NCBI GenBank assembly: GCA_025057155.1
Contig: JANWYD010000031.1
Location: 1 to 33,521, forward strand
Origin: Chloroflexaceae bacterium
GTDB taxonomy: Bacteria > Chloroflexota > Chloroflexia > Chloroflexales > Chloroflexaceae
Direction of reading: 5' to 3'
Length of the DNA stretch: 33,521 nucleotides
How positions within the stretch are numbered: position 1 is the first letter of the stretch; the number at the start of each line of letters is the position of its first letter. The notes under the pieces were generated by a model, which was not told where the DNA came from, searched no databases, and worked only from the letters and a program-made list of their open reading frames with translations. The translations under genes and the position numbers were made by a program. Positions 16,431-23,555 of this stretch are shown piece by piece.

Positions 16431-16461
16431 CTGTAGCGCAACCCTCGGGGTTGCGCTACAG
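16431..16461 (-). terminator. Strong hairpin after the 16468 gene (GCAACC family, copy 3)
   Basis: A 13-bp perfect stem (CTGTAGCGCAACC / GGTTGCGCTACAG) with a 5-nt loop, followed on the minus strand by CTTTTA. It lies 6 bp past the stop of the upstream minus-strand gene and 32 bp before the lipB start, so it could terminate or attenuate transcription between them. The core is shared with the hairpins after selD and lipB. Confidence 0.65.
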
Positions 16462-16467
16462 GTCATT

Positions 16468-17094
16468 CTAGATTTCCTCGAAACCCCCACCGAAACCGCC
16501 GAAATCGCCGAAATCAGCTTCGGCCATCGGCAATTCGGAGGCCATATCCCCGGCGGCGGCGAAGGGGTCGCCGACGGCGTCAAAGAACGCCGCCGCGACC
16601 ATGCTGCCGGCGAAACCGGCGGCGAAGCTCATCAGCAGCGTGCCCGCCAGCGACCCCGCGCCGCCGAGCATGCCCTGTCCAGCGGGAGCGGCGCCGAGCG
16701 CGCGCTCGACCGTGCCGGGGTTGCGCAGTTCGGCCCGCGTTGCCACGCGCGCCAGGGGCTGCGGCTCGCTGTCAGCCGGGGTGAGTCTGGCGCGCTCAGC
16801 CTCGGGCAGTTCGGCAGAGAGAGCCTGCAAGACGTAGGCCCGCTGCTCCGGGGTCATCTGCGCAAAGGCCTCGGCGTGGGCCTGCTCGATCGTCTCGGGG
16901 GGCGCGGTGCGGAGCATGTAGCGATAGCGTTGCAGGGCCAGTTCGTACTCGTCCGGAGTCGCGCCAGGAAGGCTCTGCGCAGGCGCCGAGCCATTGAAGC
17001 GAATCGGTCCCTCGCCAAATGAGACACGCCCACCGGCCGGCTGCGGGGCGAGCTGTTCCTTCCTGCGACCGAAGAGAAAGTCAAACCAACCCAT
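16468..17094 (-). CDS. Hypothetical protein with a hydrophobic segment and a Gly/Phe/Asp-rich tail
   Basis: 208 residues; family not recognised. The N-terminus MGWFDFLFGRRKEQLAPQPAGG has an amphipathic, membrane-surface look. A helical region (about 47-110) with YRYMLRTAPPETIEQAHAEAFAQMTPEQRAYVLQALSAELP resembles short motifs of proteins that count or oligomerise. A Gly/Ala-rich hydrophobic stretch at about 150-180 (GSLAGTLLMSFAAGFAGSMVAAAFF) could be a membrane hairpin. The tail is acidic and Gly/Phe-rich (FGDFGGFGGGFEEI). The ATG at 17092-17094 has GGAGG about 9 nt upstream, so it is favoured over the start 90 bp earlier. It is upstream of lipB on the same strand but separated by a strong hairpin. 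Confidence 0.75.
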   Translation of the reverse strand: MGWFDFLFGRRKEQLAPQPAGGRVSFGEGPIRFNGSAPAQSLPGATPDEYELALQRYRYMLRTAPPETIEQAHAEAFAQMTPEQRAYVLQALSAELPEAERARLTPADSEPQPLARVATRAELRNPGTVERALGAAPAGQGMLGGAGSLAGTLLMSFAAGFAGSMVAAAFFDAVGDPFAAAGDMASELPMAEADFGDFGGFGGGFEEI

Positions 17095-17296
17095 TGGTTC
17101 ATCCTCCACGTGTATACACTTCACACGACGCTGACCAGAGCATTCCTCACCTGTAACCGTACCAGCCGCCGCCGCGAGGTGCAAGGGGGCCTGATCCCCT
17201 CTTCAGGAGGGAGAAGCTCTTACCGGAACATTGTCACCTTTCCCCGCTGAAGGGCCTGGGAGGCCGCATCCTCCCAAATCGTTGTCGCCACAGGGG

Positions 17297-17325
17297 TTAT
17301 CGAACCACAGGACCTATGGTACAAT
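17297..17325 (+). promoter_or_regulatory. Putative promoter upstream of the HD-domain gene
   Basis: TTATCG (17297-17302), a 17-bp spacer and TACAAT (17320-17325). It would give a leader of about 140 nt. Confidence 0.4.
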
Positions 17326-17334
17326 TGCGCTGCA

Positions 17335-17466
17335 ACTTCCGTAGGAAGTATAACGTCTGAGAGCCTGGCGCCAGCAGGCTCATCCGCGATCAACGGCGAT
17401 TGGAACAACTCTCGGCGCCGAGAGGGCCACATGCTACGCAAAACCGGAGGCTACTGGAGGGTTGTT
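17335..17466 (+). promoter_or_regulatory. Candidate structured 5' leader of the HD-domain gene
   Basis: Three clean hairpins lie in a row: ACTTCC/GGAAGT (17335-17349), GAGCCTG/CAGGCTC (17361-17381) and CTCTCGGC/GCCGAGAG (17409-17424). AACAAC at 17404-17409 can pair with GTTGTT at 17461-17466, just before the GAGGA ribosome-binding site, so the fold could control translation. It was not matched to a known riboswitch class. Confidence 0.4.
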
Positions 17467-17471
17467 GAGGA

Positions 17472-18005
17472 ATGGATCAGTCTATCATCGCCGATCTGCT
17501 TGCCCACCCCCGTGTAAGAGAAACGCGCCAGCATATTCATCATAGTGTTCCGAAGTTCGATCATCTGCTCCGCGTCGCCCGCTACTCCTACATGCTCGCC
17601 CCCTGGATGGGCGCCGACCGGCGCACCGCCGTGCGCGCGGCCGTGCTGCATGACCTGGACTCGCGTCTCGGCACCCTGACGACCCACGGGGCGATCGCCG
17701 CCCGCGTCGCCGCCGAGATGGGCGAACCGGAGGAGGTGTCCCAGGCCATTGTGAGCCACATGTACCCGTTTGGCCCCCGCCCGACCACCCGCGAGGGCTG
17801 GGTGCTGGTGGTGGCCGACAAGATGGCCTCGCTGAGCGACCTCTCGGTGTTTGTGGGCGGGTTGTTCACCGGGCGCAGCCTGCGCATTCGGAACGAACTG
17901 CGCGCCAGCGATCCGTTTTACCGGAGCCGGACGGCCCGCCGCCGGCGCCGCCGCCTGATCGCGCGTCTCTGGCGCAGCCGTGGTCGCACCGCGCTAACGC
18001 CCTGA
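17472..18005 (+). CDS. HD-domain phosphohydrolase
   Basis: A 177-residue HD-superfamily metal-dependent phosphohydrolase. Likely ligands are H31 (KFDHLLRVA), H60-D61 (AVLHDLD), H96 (IVSHMYPF) and D116 (VVADKMAS). This resembles HDIG/YqeK-like small HD proteins that act on nucleotides or phosphate esters; the substrate is unknown. The C-terminus is highly basic (RTARRRRRRLIARLWRSRGRT), which may bind nucleic acid or membrane phospholipid. The ATG at 17472 has a TTGAGGA ribosome-binding site 3-9 nt upstream. It is preceded by a candidate structured leader and followed by a hairpin. Confidence 0.9.
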   Translation: MDQSIIADLLAHPRVRETRQHIHHSVPKFDHLLRVARYSYMLAPWMGADRRTAVRAAVLHDLDSRLGTLTTHGAIAARVAAEMGEPEEVSQAIVSHMYPFGPRPTTREGWVLVVADKMASLSDLSVFVGGLFTGRSLRIRNELRASDPFYRSRTARRRRRRLIARLWRSRGRTALTP

Positions 18006-18039
18006 CCGGCCTGACAGACTATGTAGCCCGATCGTTTCC

Positions 18040-18075
18040 GCAGCGCGGGCCGGGAAACGCCGGAGGCCGCGCTGC
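18040..18075 (+). terminator. Hairpin downstream of the HD-domain gene
   Basis: A 9-bp inverted repeat GCAGCGCGG (18040-18048) / CCGCGCTGC (18067-18075), about 35 bp after the stop. A short ATTTT follows 8 nt later. It is possibly a weak terminator. Confidence 0.45.
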
Positions 18076-18117
18076 ATGACCATTTTCCCCGGCTCCCACA
18101 GAAATACCACAGACAGC

Positions 18118-18142
18118 AATCCAAAATCCCAAATCCAAAATC
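18118..18142. repeat. AATCCAAA tandem run between convergent genes, copy 2
   Basis: About three and a half units of the same 7-bp motif as at 11354-11381, just past the end of the minus-strand amidase gene. Confidence 0.65.
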
Positions 18143-18146
18143 CCCC

Positions 18147-20126
18147 TCACCCCTCGCGCTGCTCAAGCGCCTCCCGCAGCGCAGCCATCGGCAACCCATC
18201 GAGCACGTTCTCGTTGCTCCCGGCCAGGGCGCCCCAGCGCAGCAGCGCCTCACCAGGCAGGCGATAGCGTCGCCCCAGGTCGCCGAGCAGCCAGCGCAGG
18301 GCCTGCACCTGCATGTCGGTGCTCCCGGCGGGCTGCGCCGGCCACCCTGCCGGACGCTCCAGGGTGATAGCAATGCTGATCGCGTCCACGTTCACCTGCC
18401 GGCTGTTCAGGCGCACGACGCCCACGTGCCGCGCGGCCCGGCTCTCTTCCACGAGCCGGTAGACGCCCCCGGCGATACCGACGACATAGTGGGTCGCGAA
18501 CCGCGCGCGGGGGTCGCTCATCTGCGCCAGGATGTGGGCGATCGCCCCGGCTACCGCGTGCAGCACGATCAACTGCACCCGCTGCCCGCCCCGCGGTTCC
18601 TGCGCCGGTGAGGGCGGCGTGAACGGAACGATGTGAAAGCCGTCGGTCAGCGGTGGAGCATAATCGCCAGGGATCACCATCGGCTCGGTGATGGGGTCGC
18701 CGGCGTCAGAGGTTGGAGCGCCGCCCAGCGGATCCGCCACAGTCTCGTCCACGCTTCCCAGCGGGGCTATCCCCTGGAGGGCCGCCAGATCGCGCAGGCG
18801 CCGCACGCGGCTCCAGTTTGGCACCAGGTTGAAGAGAGTGTCGAGGGCGTAGACTTGCAGCGCGAACGTCGCCCCTTCGATCTGGAGCTGGTATGAACCA
18901 CACAGCGGCGAACCGATGCCAAAGGTGCGGGCAAGCTGGTGGAAGGCCCAGTCGGGGCGATAGCTCGTGCCCGCCTTACGGTAAGTCGCCGCAAGCAAGG
19001 CTTCGCGCAGCCGCAGCGTCGGCGGGTCGGCGGCCTGCGCCAGGTGGCTGAGCAGCCGCACGTCGGCGTAGTTCGAGGTGGGACTGTACAGCGTATCAAC
19101 GGCGAAGACCTGGTAGGCCCAGGTCCGTCCGTCCACAGTGATAATCTCGCTCGCGCCGATCGGCGGCCCCAGGCGGTTGATAACGGCGAACTGGTGGAAG
19201 GCCCAGTCAGGACGGAAGGGCGAGCCGCCCGCCTGGTAGATGCGTTCGAGCAACTCGCGTCCGAGGCCGGCGGGCGGAATGCTGCCCCCCAGGAGGGCGG
19301 AGAGGGTCCGCACATCGCCCCAGTTCGGCACTTCGACGAAGAGCGTATCGCGGGCAAAGGGCTGGTAATTGATGCGCCTGCCAGCGATGGTCGCCGTCAC
19401 ACTTGGCCCCAGGGGCATGCCCAGCCCCTGCTGCACAGCGTACTGATGAAAGGCCCAGGCCGGATTGTAGCCCTGCGCGCCGGCCCGGCAGCGGTAACTC
19501 TGGTCGAGGAGGGCTTCGAGCAGGCGTTCATCAGCGGGGAGGTTACCGGTCGGAGGAGGGGGTGGCGGAGGAGGAGGGGTTCCCTCCAGGTAGGCTTCGA
19601 CCTGACTCCAGACCCATTCTTTGGAGATGGCCCAACCGGGGCAACTCTTGAGGCTGGTATAATCGCGATGGAACGAGATCAGCGCGCGCGGCGGGATGCG
19701 CAGCCGGCGCGAGAGTTCGCCCATCACCGTCAGAGCGTGCCGCCACGTCGCTCCGGCAGGCAGGCGGGTGTCGAAGTAGCCCACCATTTCCAGGCCGATA
19801 GAGTACCAGCCCTGGGCGAGCGAGCCATTGCCCGCGCCGGCGTGCACCCCGATGTCACGCATGGGGGTGGCCAGCCAGATCCCGTCCTCGGCCACAAAGA
19901 TGTGGGGGCCTGCGGGCCAGCCCTGGCTGGCGTAGAAGCGCTGCATCGCGCGCATGGTAGCCAGGCCGTTCCAGGTGGACTCATCGGGGCGAAAGGTGTG
20001 GTGCAGCACCAGCCGGCTGGGGGCCAGGGAACCGAAGTTGTAGGCTGCGACGTAGCGTTTCCACTCCTCGATGGTGAGGCGCCGGTTGATGAACGGCGGG
20101 CTGCCTTCGGTGGGGAAATCCGTCAT
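18147..20126 (-). CDS. Peptidoglycan amidase-like protein: active-type Amidase_2 domain, three novel repeats, degenerate second Amidase_2 domain
   Basis: 659 residues. Residues about 30-182 form an N-acetylmuramoyl-L-alanine amidase/PGRP domain of T7-lysozyme type. Zinc ligands are H42 (VLHHTF), H153 and C162 in FHRDYTSLKSCPG, with catalytic-type K160. After a nine-Pro linker (184-192) come three repeats of 70-80 residues, at about 201-278, 290-361 and 372-445. Each has the pattern RPDWAFHQxA..G.GxPxG, then QxFAxDTL and an NWxxVRxL end. A second amidase-like domain covers about 515-645 (VQLIVLHAVAG, THYVVGIAGGVYRLVEES, NVDAISIAITLE). It keeps H523 but lacks the C-terminal His/Cys ligands, so it is probably non-catalytic. 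No signal peptide is visible, which is odd for a wall enzyme. It begins 15 bp after the histidine-kinase stop and is probably co-transcribed with it. Confidence 0.88.
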   Translation of the reverse strand: MTDFPTEGSPPFINRRLTIEEWKRYVAAYNFGSLAPSRLVLHHTFRPDESTWNGLATMRAMQRFYASQGWPAGPHIFVAEDGIWLATPMRDIGVHAGAGNGSLAQGWYSIGLEMVGYFDTRLPAGATWRHALTVMGELSRRLRIPPRALISFHRDYTSLKSCPGWAISKEWVWSQVEAYLEGTPPPPPPPPPTGNLPADERLLEALLDQSYRCRAGAQGYNPAWAFHQYAVQQGLGMPLGPSVTATIAGRRINYQPFARDTLFVEVPNWGDVRTLSALLGGSIPPAGLGRELLERIYQAGGSPFRPDWAFHQFAVINRLGPPIGASEIITVDGRTWAYQVFAVDTLYSPTSNYADVRLLSHLAQAADPPTLRLREALLAATYRKAGTSYRPDWAFHQLARTFGIGSPLCGSYQLQIEGATFALQVYALDTLFNLVPNWSRVRRLRDLAALQGIAPLGSVDETVADPLGGAPTSDAGDPITEPMVIPGDYAPPLTDGFHIVPFTPPSPAQEPRGGQRVQLIVLHAVAGAIAHILAQMSDPRARFATHYVVGIAGGVYRLVEESRAARHVGVVRLNSRQVNVDAISIAITLERPAGWPAQPAGSTDMQVQALRWLLGDLGRRYRLPGEALLRWGALAGSNENVLDGLPMAALREALEQREG

Positions 20127-20141
20127 TCGTGATCCCGGGAT

Positions 20142-22172
20142 TCACGGCGCGTCGCCGCCCTCGCCAATGGCGCGCTGGGGGAAACGCACGCGAGCGCGGG
20201 TCCAGCCGTTTTGCTCGTCGCGTTCAAGGCGAAACTCGCCGTGCAGGTCCTCGTGAACCAGCGTCTCGATAATCTGGAGGCCCAGGCCGCTGCTGTGGGC
20301 CGGGCGGGGCGGCGGGGGGTGGCGGGGGCCGTCGTCACGTACTTCGACCGTGACCATGCCGTCCTGGAGGGTGGCTTCAACCTCGACGCAGCCACCTTCG
20401 ACGGCCAGGCCGTGGGAGAGAGCGTTGCTGATCAACTCATTGATAACCAGGGCCAGCACCGTGGCGTCGCGTGAGCCGACACGCACCTCATCGCCCATGA
20501 CCGCGAAGCGCACCGGGGCCTCCGTATTGACGAGAGTGGCCTGGGCGCTCTCGACCACCTGGCGAGCGACGGCATTGACCGTGGTGACGCCGACGTCTTC
20601 GCGGGAGAGCAAGTTGTGGATGGCGGCAATGGACTGGATGCGGGCGGCGCTCTCGCGGAGGGCCTTAGCCCCCTGGCTCCCCGGCTCCAGGCGGCGCAGT
20701 TGCATGGCCAGCAGGGCAGAAATTGTCTGAAGATTGTTGCGCACGCGGTGGTGCATCTCCTGGAGCAGGGCCGACTTGATCGCCAGGGCGCGCTGGCTCT
20801 CATCGTAGAGCCGGGCGTTCTCAATGGCGATGGCGGCTTCGTCGGCGAAGGTGCTCAGAAGGCGCACCTGCTCGTAGTCGAACAAGTGCGGCTGGCGCTT
20901 GTAGAGACAGATCCCGCCGATGGTGCGCTCGCGGGCGCGCAGCGGCATGCAGAAGAGCGAGTGGAAGCCCTCGCGGGCGGCGACGCTGGCCATCTCGGGG
21001 AAACGGGCGTCTTGATAGGCATTCATCACCGCCAGGGGCCGGCTGTCGCGCACCGTCTGAATGATAAACTCCCGCACACCGTCGCCCTCGCCGCCGTGAC
21101 TGGCTACCAGTTGCAACTGGCCATCATCGTTCATCTGGAAGATCGCCGCCCGGTCAGCCTGGGCAAGTTCGACCGCCTTCTCGACGATCAGCGAGAGCAC
21201 TCCTGAGAGGCCGATCTGCTCGGCAATACTCTTTGAAACCTGTTGCAGCGTGGTCAACTCGCGCAGCTTTTGATGCAGGCGCTCATCGGTCTGCTGGTAG
21301 AGCTGGGCGTTGGCGATGAAGAAGGCCAGTTCGCCGGCGGCCACCTCAACGAAGGAGATCTCCTCAGCGGTAAACTCGCGGGGGCCAATCGTCTGCACAG
21401 TGATCACCCCCTGGAGCTTGTCGGCGCTAAACTGGAAGCGCTCGGCATTGAAGAGCACGATGGGCACGGCGAGCATCGAGCGGAACGGCTCCTCGCCCAG
21501 TTGCGGCTCGGCCTTGAAGCGCGGCTCCTGCCACACATCGCGCACGCTGACCGGGTGGCCCAGTTGCGCGGCCCAGCCGGTCACTCCCTGCCCCAGGCGC
21601 GAGACCACCTGGCCGATCGCGGCGCGGTTGAGGCCCCGTGCGGCCCGCAGCACCAGTTCGTCACGGTGCTTATCGTACAGATACACCGAACAGGCCTCGA
21701 CTCCCACCACCTGAGCCACGGTTTCCACAACGGTTTGCAGCGAGGTGTCGAGATCCAGGGTCGAATTAGCGGCCGAGATGATGCGGTGCAGGCCATTCAG
21801 TTCGGTGGCGCGCGCGAGCAGGCGCGTTTCCCACTCACGAGTGCGCTGCTCTTCCTGGGCCGCGCCGTAGGCCAGCAGCAATTCGCTAACCACCAGGCCC
21901 TGGGAGAGCTTAAGGCGGGCCGCGATGTTGAGACCCACCTCGGTCAGCACCTCGGCGGCGCCGCCCTGGGCGTACCAGAGCGCGCCGATATGACGCAAAC
22001 CGCTAACGCGGGCGTCCTGGCTGCTCTCGCGTTCCAGTTGTTCGATCAGTTCGGCAATCCCCGGCGACGTTTCGCGCAGGGTCGCCAGCAGATCCGGCGG
22101 CTGCGAAGTGACAACGTCGTACATACCGGGTTGGACAGCGGTGGCCAATGGTTGGTTGCTCATATCGTGCAT
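20142..22172 (-). CDS. GAF-GAF sensor histidine kinase (HisKA_2/HWE-type)
   Basis: 676 residues, predicted soluble. Residues 20-125 form an unassigned helical region. GAF1 spans about 128-290 and GAF2 about 305-455. The HisKA_2 phosphoacceptor region is LLQEMHHRVRNNLQTISALL (H474 or H475), as in light- or stress-sensing kinases common in Chloroflexales. The ATPase domain (about 560-665) has the N-box VINELISNALSHG, a G1 motif DDGPRHPPPP and a G2 motif SGLGLQI. GAF domains may bind a small ligand or chromophore; no conserved bilin Cys was established. No receiver domain or regulator gene is adjacent. The open frame extends to 22841, but only from the ATG at 22170-22172 (or 22163) does the sequence look like protein, and the promoter abuts that ATG. 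The next gene is the amidase-like protein. Confidence 0.93.
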   Translation of the reverse strand: MHDMSNQPLATAVQPGMYDVVTSQPPDLLATLRETSPGIAELIEQLERESSQDARVSGLRHIGALWYAQGGAAEVLTEVGLNIAARLKLSQGLVVSELLLAYGAAQEEQRTREWETRLLARATELNGLHRIISAANSTLDLDTSLQTVVETVAQVVGVEACSVYLYDKHRDELVLRAARGLNRAAIGQVVSRLGQGVTGWAAQLGHPVSVRDVWQEPRFKAEPQLGEEPFRSMLAVPIVLFNAERFQFSADKLQGVITVQTIGPREFTAEEISFVEVAAGELAFFIANAQLYQQTDERLHQKLRELTTLQQVSKSIAEQIGLSGVLSLIVEKAVELAQADRAAIFQMNDDGQLQLVASHGGEGDGVREFIIQTVRDSRPLAVMNAYQDARFPEMASVAAREGFHSLFCMPLRARERTIGGICLYKRQPHLFDYEQVRLLSTFADEAAIAIENARLYDESQRALAIKSALLQEMHHRVRNNLQTISALLAMQLRRLEPGSQGAKALRESAARIQSIAAIHNLLSREDVGVTTVNAVARQVVESAQATLVNTEAPVRFAVMGDEVRVGSRDATVLALVINELISNALSHGLAVEGGCVEVEATLQDGMVTVEVRDDGPRHPPPPRPAHSSGLGLQIIETLVHEDLHGEFRLERDEQNGWTRARVRFPQRAIGEGGDAP

Positions 22173-22175
22173 ATC

Positions 22176-22204
22176 ATTATACGAATGATGAGAAACCGGC
22201 GCAA
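22176..22204 (-). promoter_or_regulatory. Promoter of the histidine kinase gene, giving a nearly leaderless mRNA
   Basis: On the minus strand TTGCGC, a 17-bp spacer and a consensus TATAAT. The -10 box ends 3 bp before the ATG at 22172 and 12 bp before the ATG at 22163. Transcription would begin at or between these codons, and no Shine-Dalgarno sequence precedes either. Confidence 0.6.
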
Positions 22205-22241
22205 CTGCAGGGAAACCTGCAGGGCAAACCCAGGTTTGCCC
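22205..22241. repeat. Two adjacent hairpins in the divergent kinase/dehydrogenase gap
   Basis: CTGCAGG-GAAA-CCTGCAG (22205-22222) abuts GGGCAAACC-CA-GGTTTGCCC (22222-22241). The second resembles the GGGGAAACCnGGTTTCCCC elements near 30.0 and 31.7 kb. Confidence 0.6.
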
Positions 22242-22274
22242 TATGCGTGGTTCTGCCGGGGAATGGGCTAAACA

Positions 22275-22304
22275 TTGACGGCCAGACGGGGAGGCGCGTA
22301 CAAT
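22275..22304 (+). promoter_or_regulatory. Promoter of the beta-hydroxyacid dehydrogenase gene
   Basis: TTGACG (22275-22280), an 18-bp spacer and TACAAT (22299-22304), 42 bp before the start codon. The alaS promoter has the same two boxes and spacing. Confidence 0.7.
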
Positions 22305-22346
22305 AGCGGCGTTCCGCGGCGGGGCCAGTAGCAGGGAGAAACTCCT

Positions 22347-23246
22347 ATGACCGAACGGGTCGGATTCATTGGTCTGGGCATCATGGGCAGCGGCATGGCC
22401 GCCAATCTGCTCAAGGCCGGCTTTGATCTCACCGTCTGGAACCGCACCCCCGAGCGCGCCGACGCGCTGGTGGCCGCCGGGGCCAGGCGCGCCGCCAGTC
22501 CGGCGGATCTGGGCGCGCAGTGTTCGATCATTTTTTCCTGCGTCAGCGACACGCCCGACGTCATCGAGGTCATTCTGGGCGAGCAGGGGGTGATTGAGGG
22601 CGCGGCGCCCGGCGCCCTGGTGGTGGATATGAGCACGATCAGCCCGCGAGGCGCCCAGACCATCGCCGCCGCCCTGGCCGAACGGGGGGTGCATTTCCTC
22701 GACGCGCCGGTGAGCGGCGGCAGCGAAGGCGCGGCCCGCGGCACGCTGAGCATCATGGTCGGCGGCCCCGCCGACCAGGTGGCCCGCGCCATGCCCTGTT
22801 TTCAGGCCATGGGGACCACTATCACCCACGTCGGCGGTCACGGCGACGGGCAGACGGTCAAGCTGGTCAACCAGATTCTGGTGGTCGGCACGATGCTGGC
22901 GATCAGCGAGGCGCTGGTCTTTGCCCAGGCCAGCGGGGTGGACCTGGAGAAGACCCTGCAGGCGGTAAGCGGGGGCGCCGCCGGGAGCTGGATGCTCTCC
23001 AACCGCGCCCCGCAGTGCCTGCGCCGCGACTGGCGTCCCGGCTTCACCATTGACCTGCAGCAGAAGGATCTGCGCCTGGTGTTGCAGGCCGCCGATGAAG
23101 TGGGCGCGCCGATGCTGGCGACGGCCCAGGTCTTCCAGTTATACCGCACGTTGCAGGCCGCCGGCCTGGGGCATGAAGGCAACCATGCCCTGGTCAAGGC
23201 CCTGGAGCGCCTGGCGGGCGTCGAGGTGGGCGCGAGGCAGGAGTAG
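22347..23246 (+). CDS. NAD(P)-dependent beta-hydroxyacid dehydrogenase (3-hydroxyisobutyrate dehydrogenase family)
   Basis: A 299-residue member of the family that oxidises beta-hydroxyacids such as 3-hydroxyisobutyrate, or reduces tartronate semialdehyde or succinic semialdehyde. The Rossmann fold starts at VGFIGLGIMGSGMAANLLKAG, followed by VWNRTPERAD, which suits NADP (Arg after the second strand). The substrate-binding motif DAPVSGG is at 119-125, and catalytic Lys172 lies in GQTVKLVNQ. The C-terminal helical domain is complete. The exact substrate is not settled by sequence. It is a single-gene unit divergent from the kinase. Confidence 0.9.
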   Translation: MTERVGFIGLGIMGSGMAANLLKAGFDLTVWNRTPERADALVAAGARRAASPADLGAQCSIIFSCVSDTPDVIEVILGEQGVIEGAAPGALVVDMSTISPRGAQTIAAALAERGVHFLDAPVSGGSEGAARGTLSIMVGGPADQVARAMPCFQAMGTTITHVGGHGDGQTVKLVNQILVVGTMLAISEALVFAQASGVDLEKTLQAVSGGAAGSWMLSNRAPQCLRRDWRPGFTIDLQQKDLRLVLQAADEVGAPMLATAQVFQLYRTLQAAGLGHEGNHALVKALERLAGVEVGARQE

Positions 23247-23555
23247 GGAGATCGCCATAAACATTGTGAAGGCCAACGCCTCTGCGAGGGAAACCGCGAG
23301 GATCGCGAAGTCTTTCGGCAACCCCGCCCCCTCCCCAACCCTCCTCCGCTAGGGGAGGGAGTCTGGCGCCCGCCTCCCCCAACGGGGGAGGTTGCGAGGG
23401 GGGCGGCAATGCAAGGAGACTTCGTTCCCAGGCTACTCGTCCCGCACCTTAACTTCACCCGCGCCGCCGGACACCCAGGATGCTCGCGTCCCCGGCATAG
23501 ATCGTCAGGCGCCGGCGGTTACGAATACTATACCAGGACACGCGAGGCGCGCCAA
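23247..23555. other. Convergent intergenic region with two pyrimidine/purine hairpins
   Basis: No gene is supported. CCCTCCCC / GGGGAGGG (23329-23359, 15-nt loop) is followed by CCTCCCCC-AAC-GGGGGAGG (23373-23391). Both resemble the hairpin at 10057-10080. The first 80 bp show no recognised feature. Confidence 0.6.

Larger units (their letters stand above)
17095..17471. other. Divergent intergenic region with promoter and structured leader of the HD gene
   Basis: No gene is supported in these 377 bp. A promoter-like pair (17297-17325) is followed by a run of hairpins up to the HD gene, described separately. The left part holds the ribosome-binding site of the minus-strand hypothetical gene. 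Confidence 0.6.

Noticed and set aside
17335-17466. Assigning the HD-gene leader to a c-di-GMP or guanidine riboswitch
   Set aside because: Only short partial similarities (an ACGCAAA-like run, a CGAGAG run) were seen; the conserved cores are absent.
22173-22841. N-terminal extension of the histidine kinase to 22841
   Set aside because: It overlaps the dehydrogenase gene in antisense, and a promoter lies at 22176-22204.
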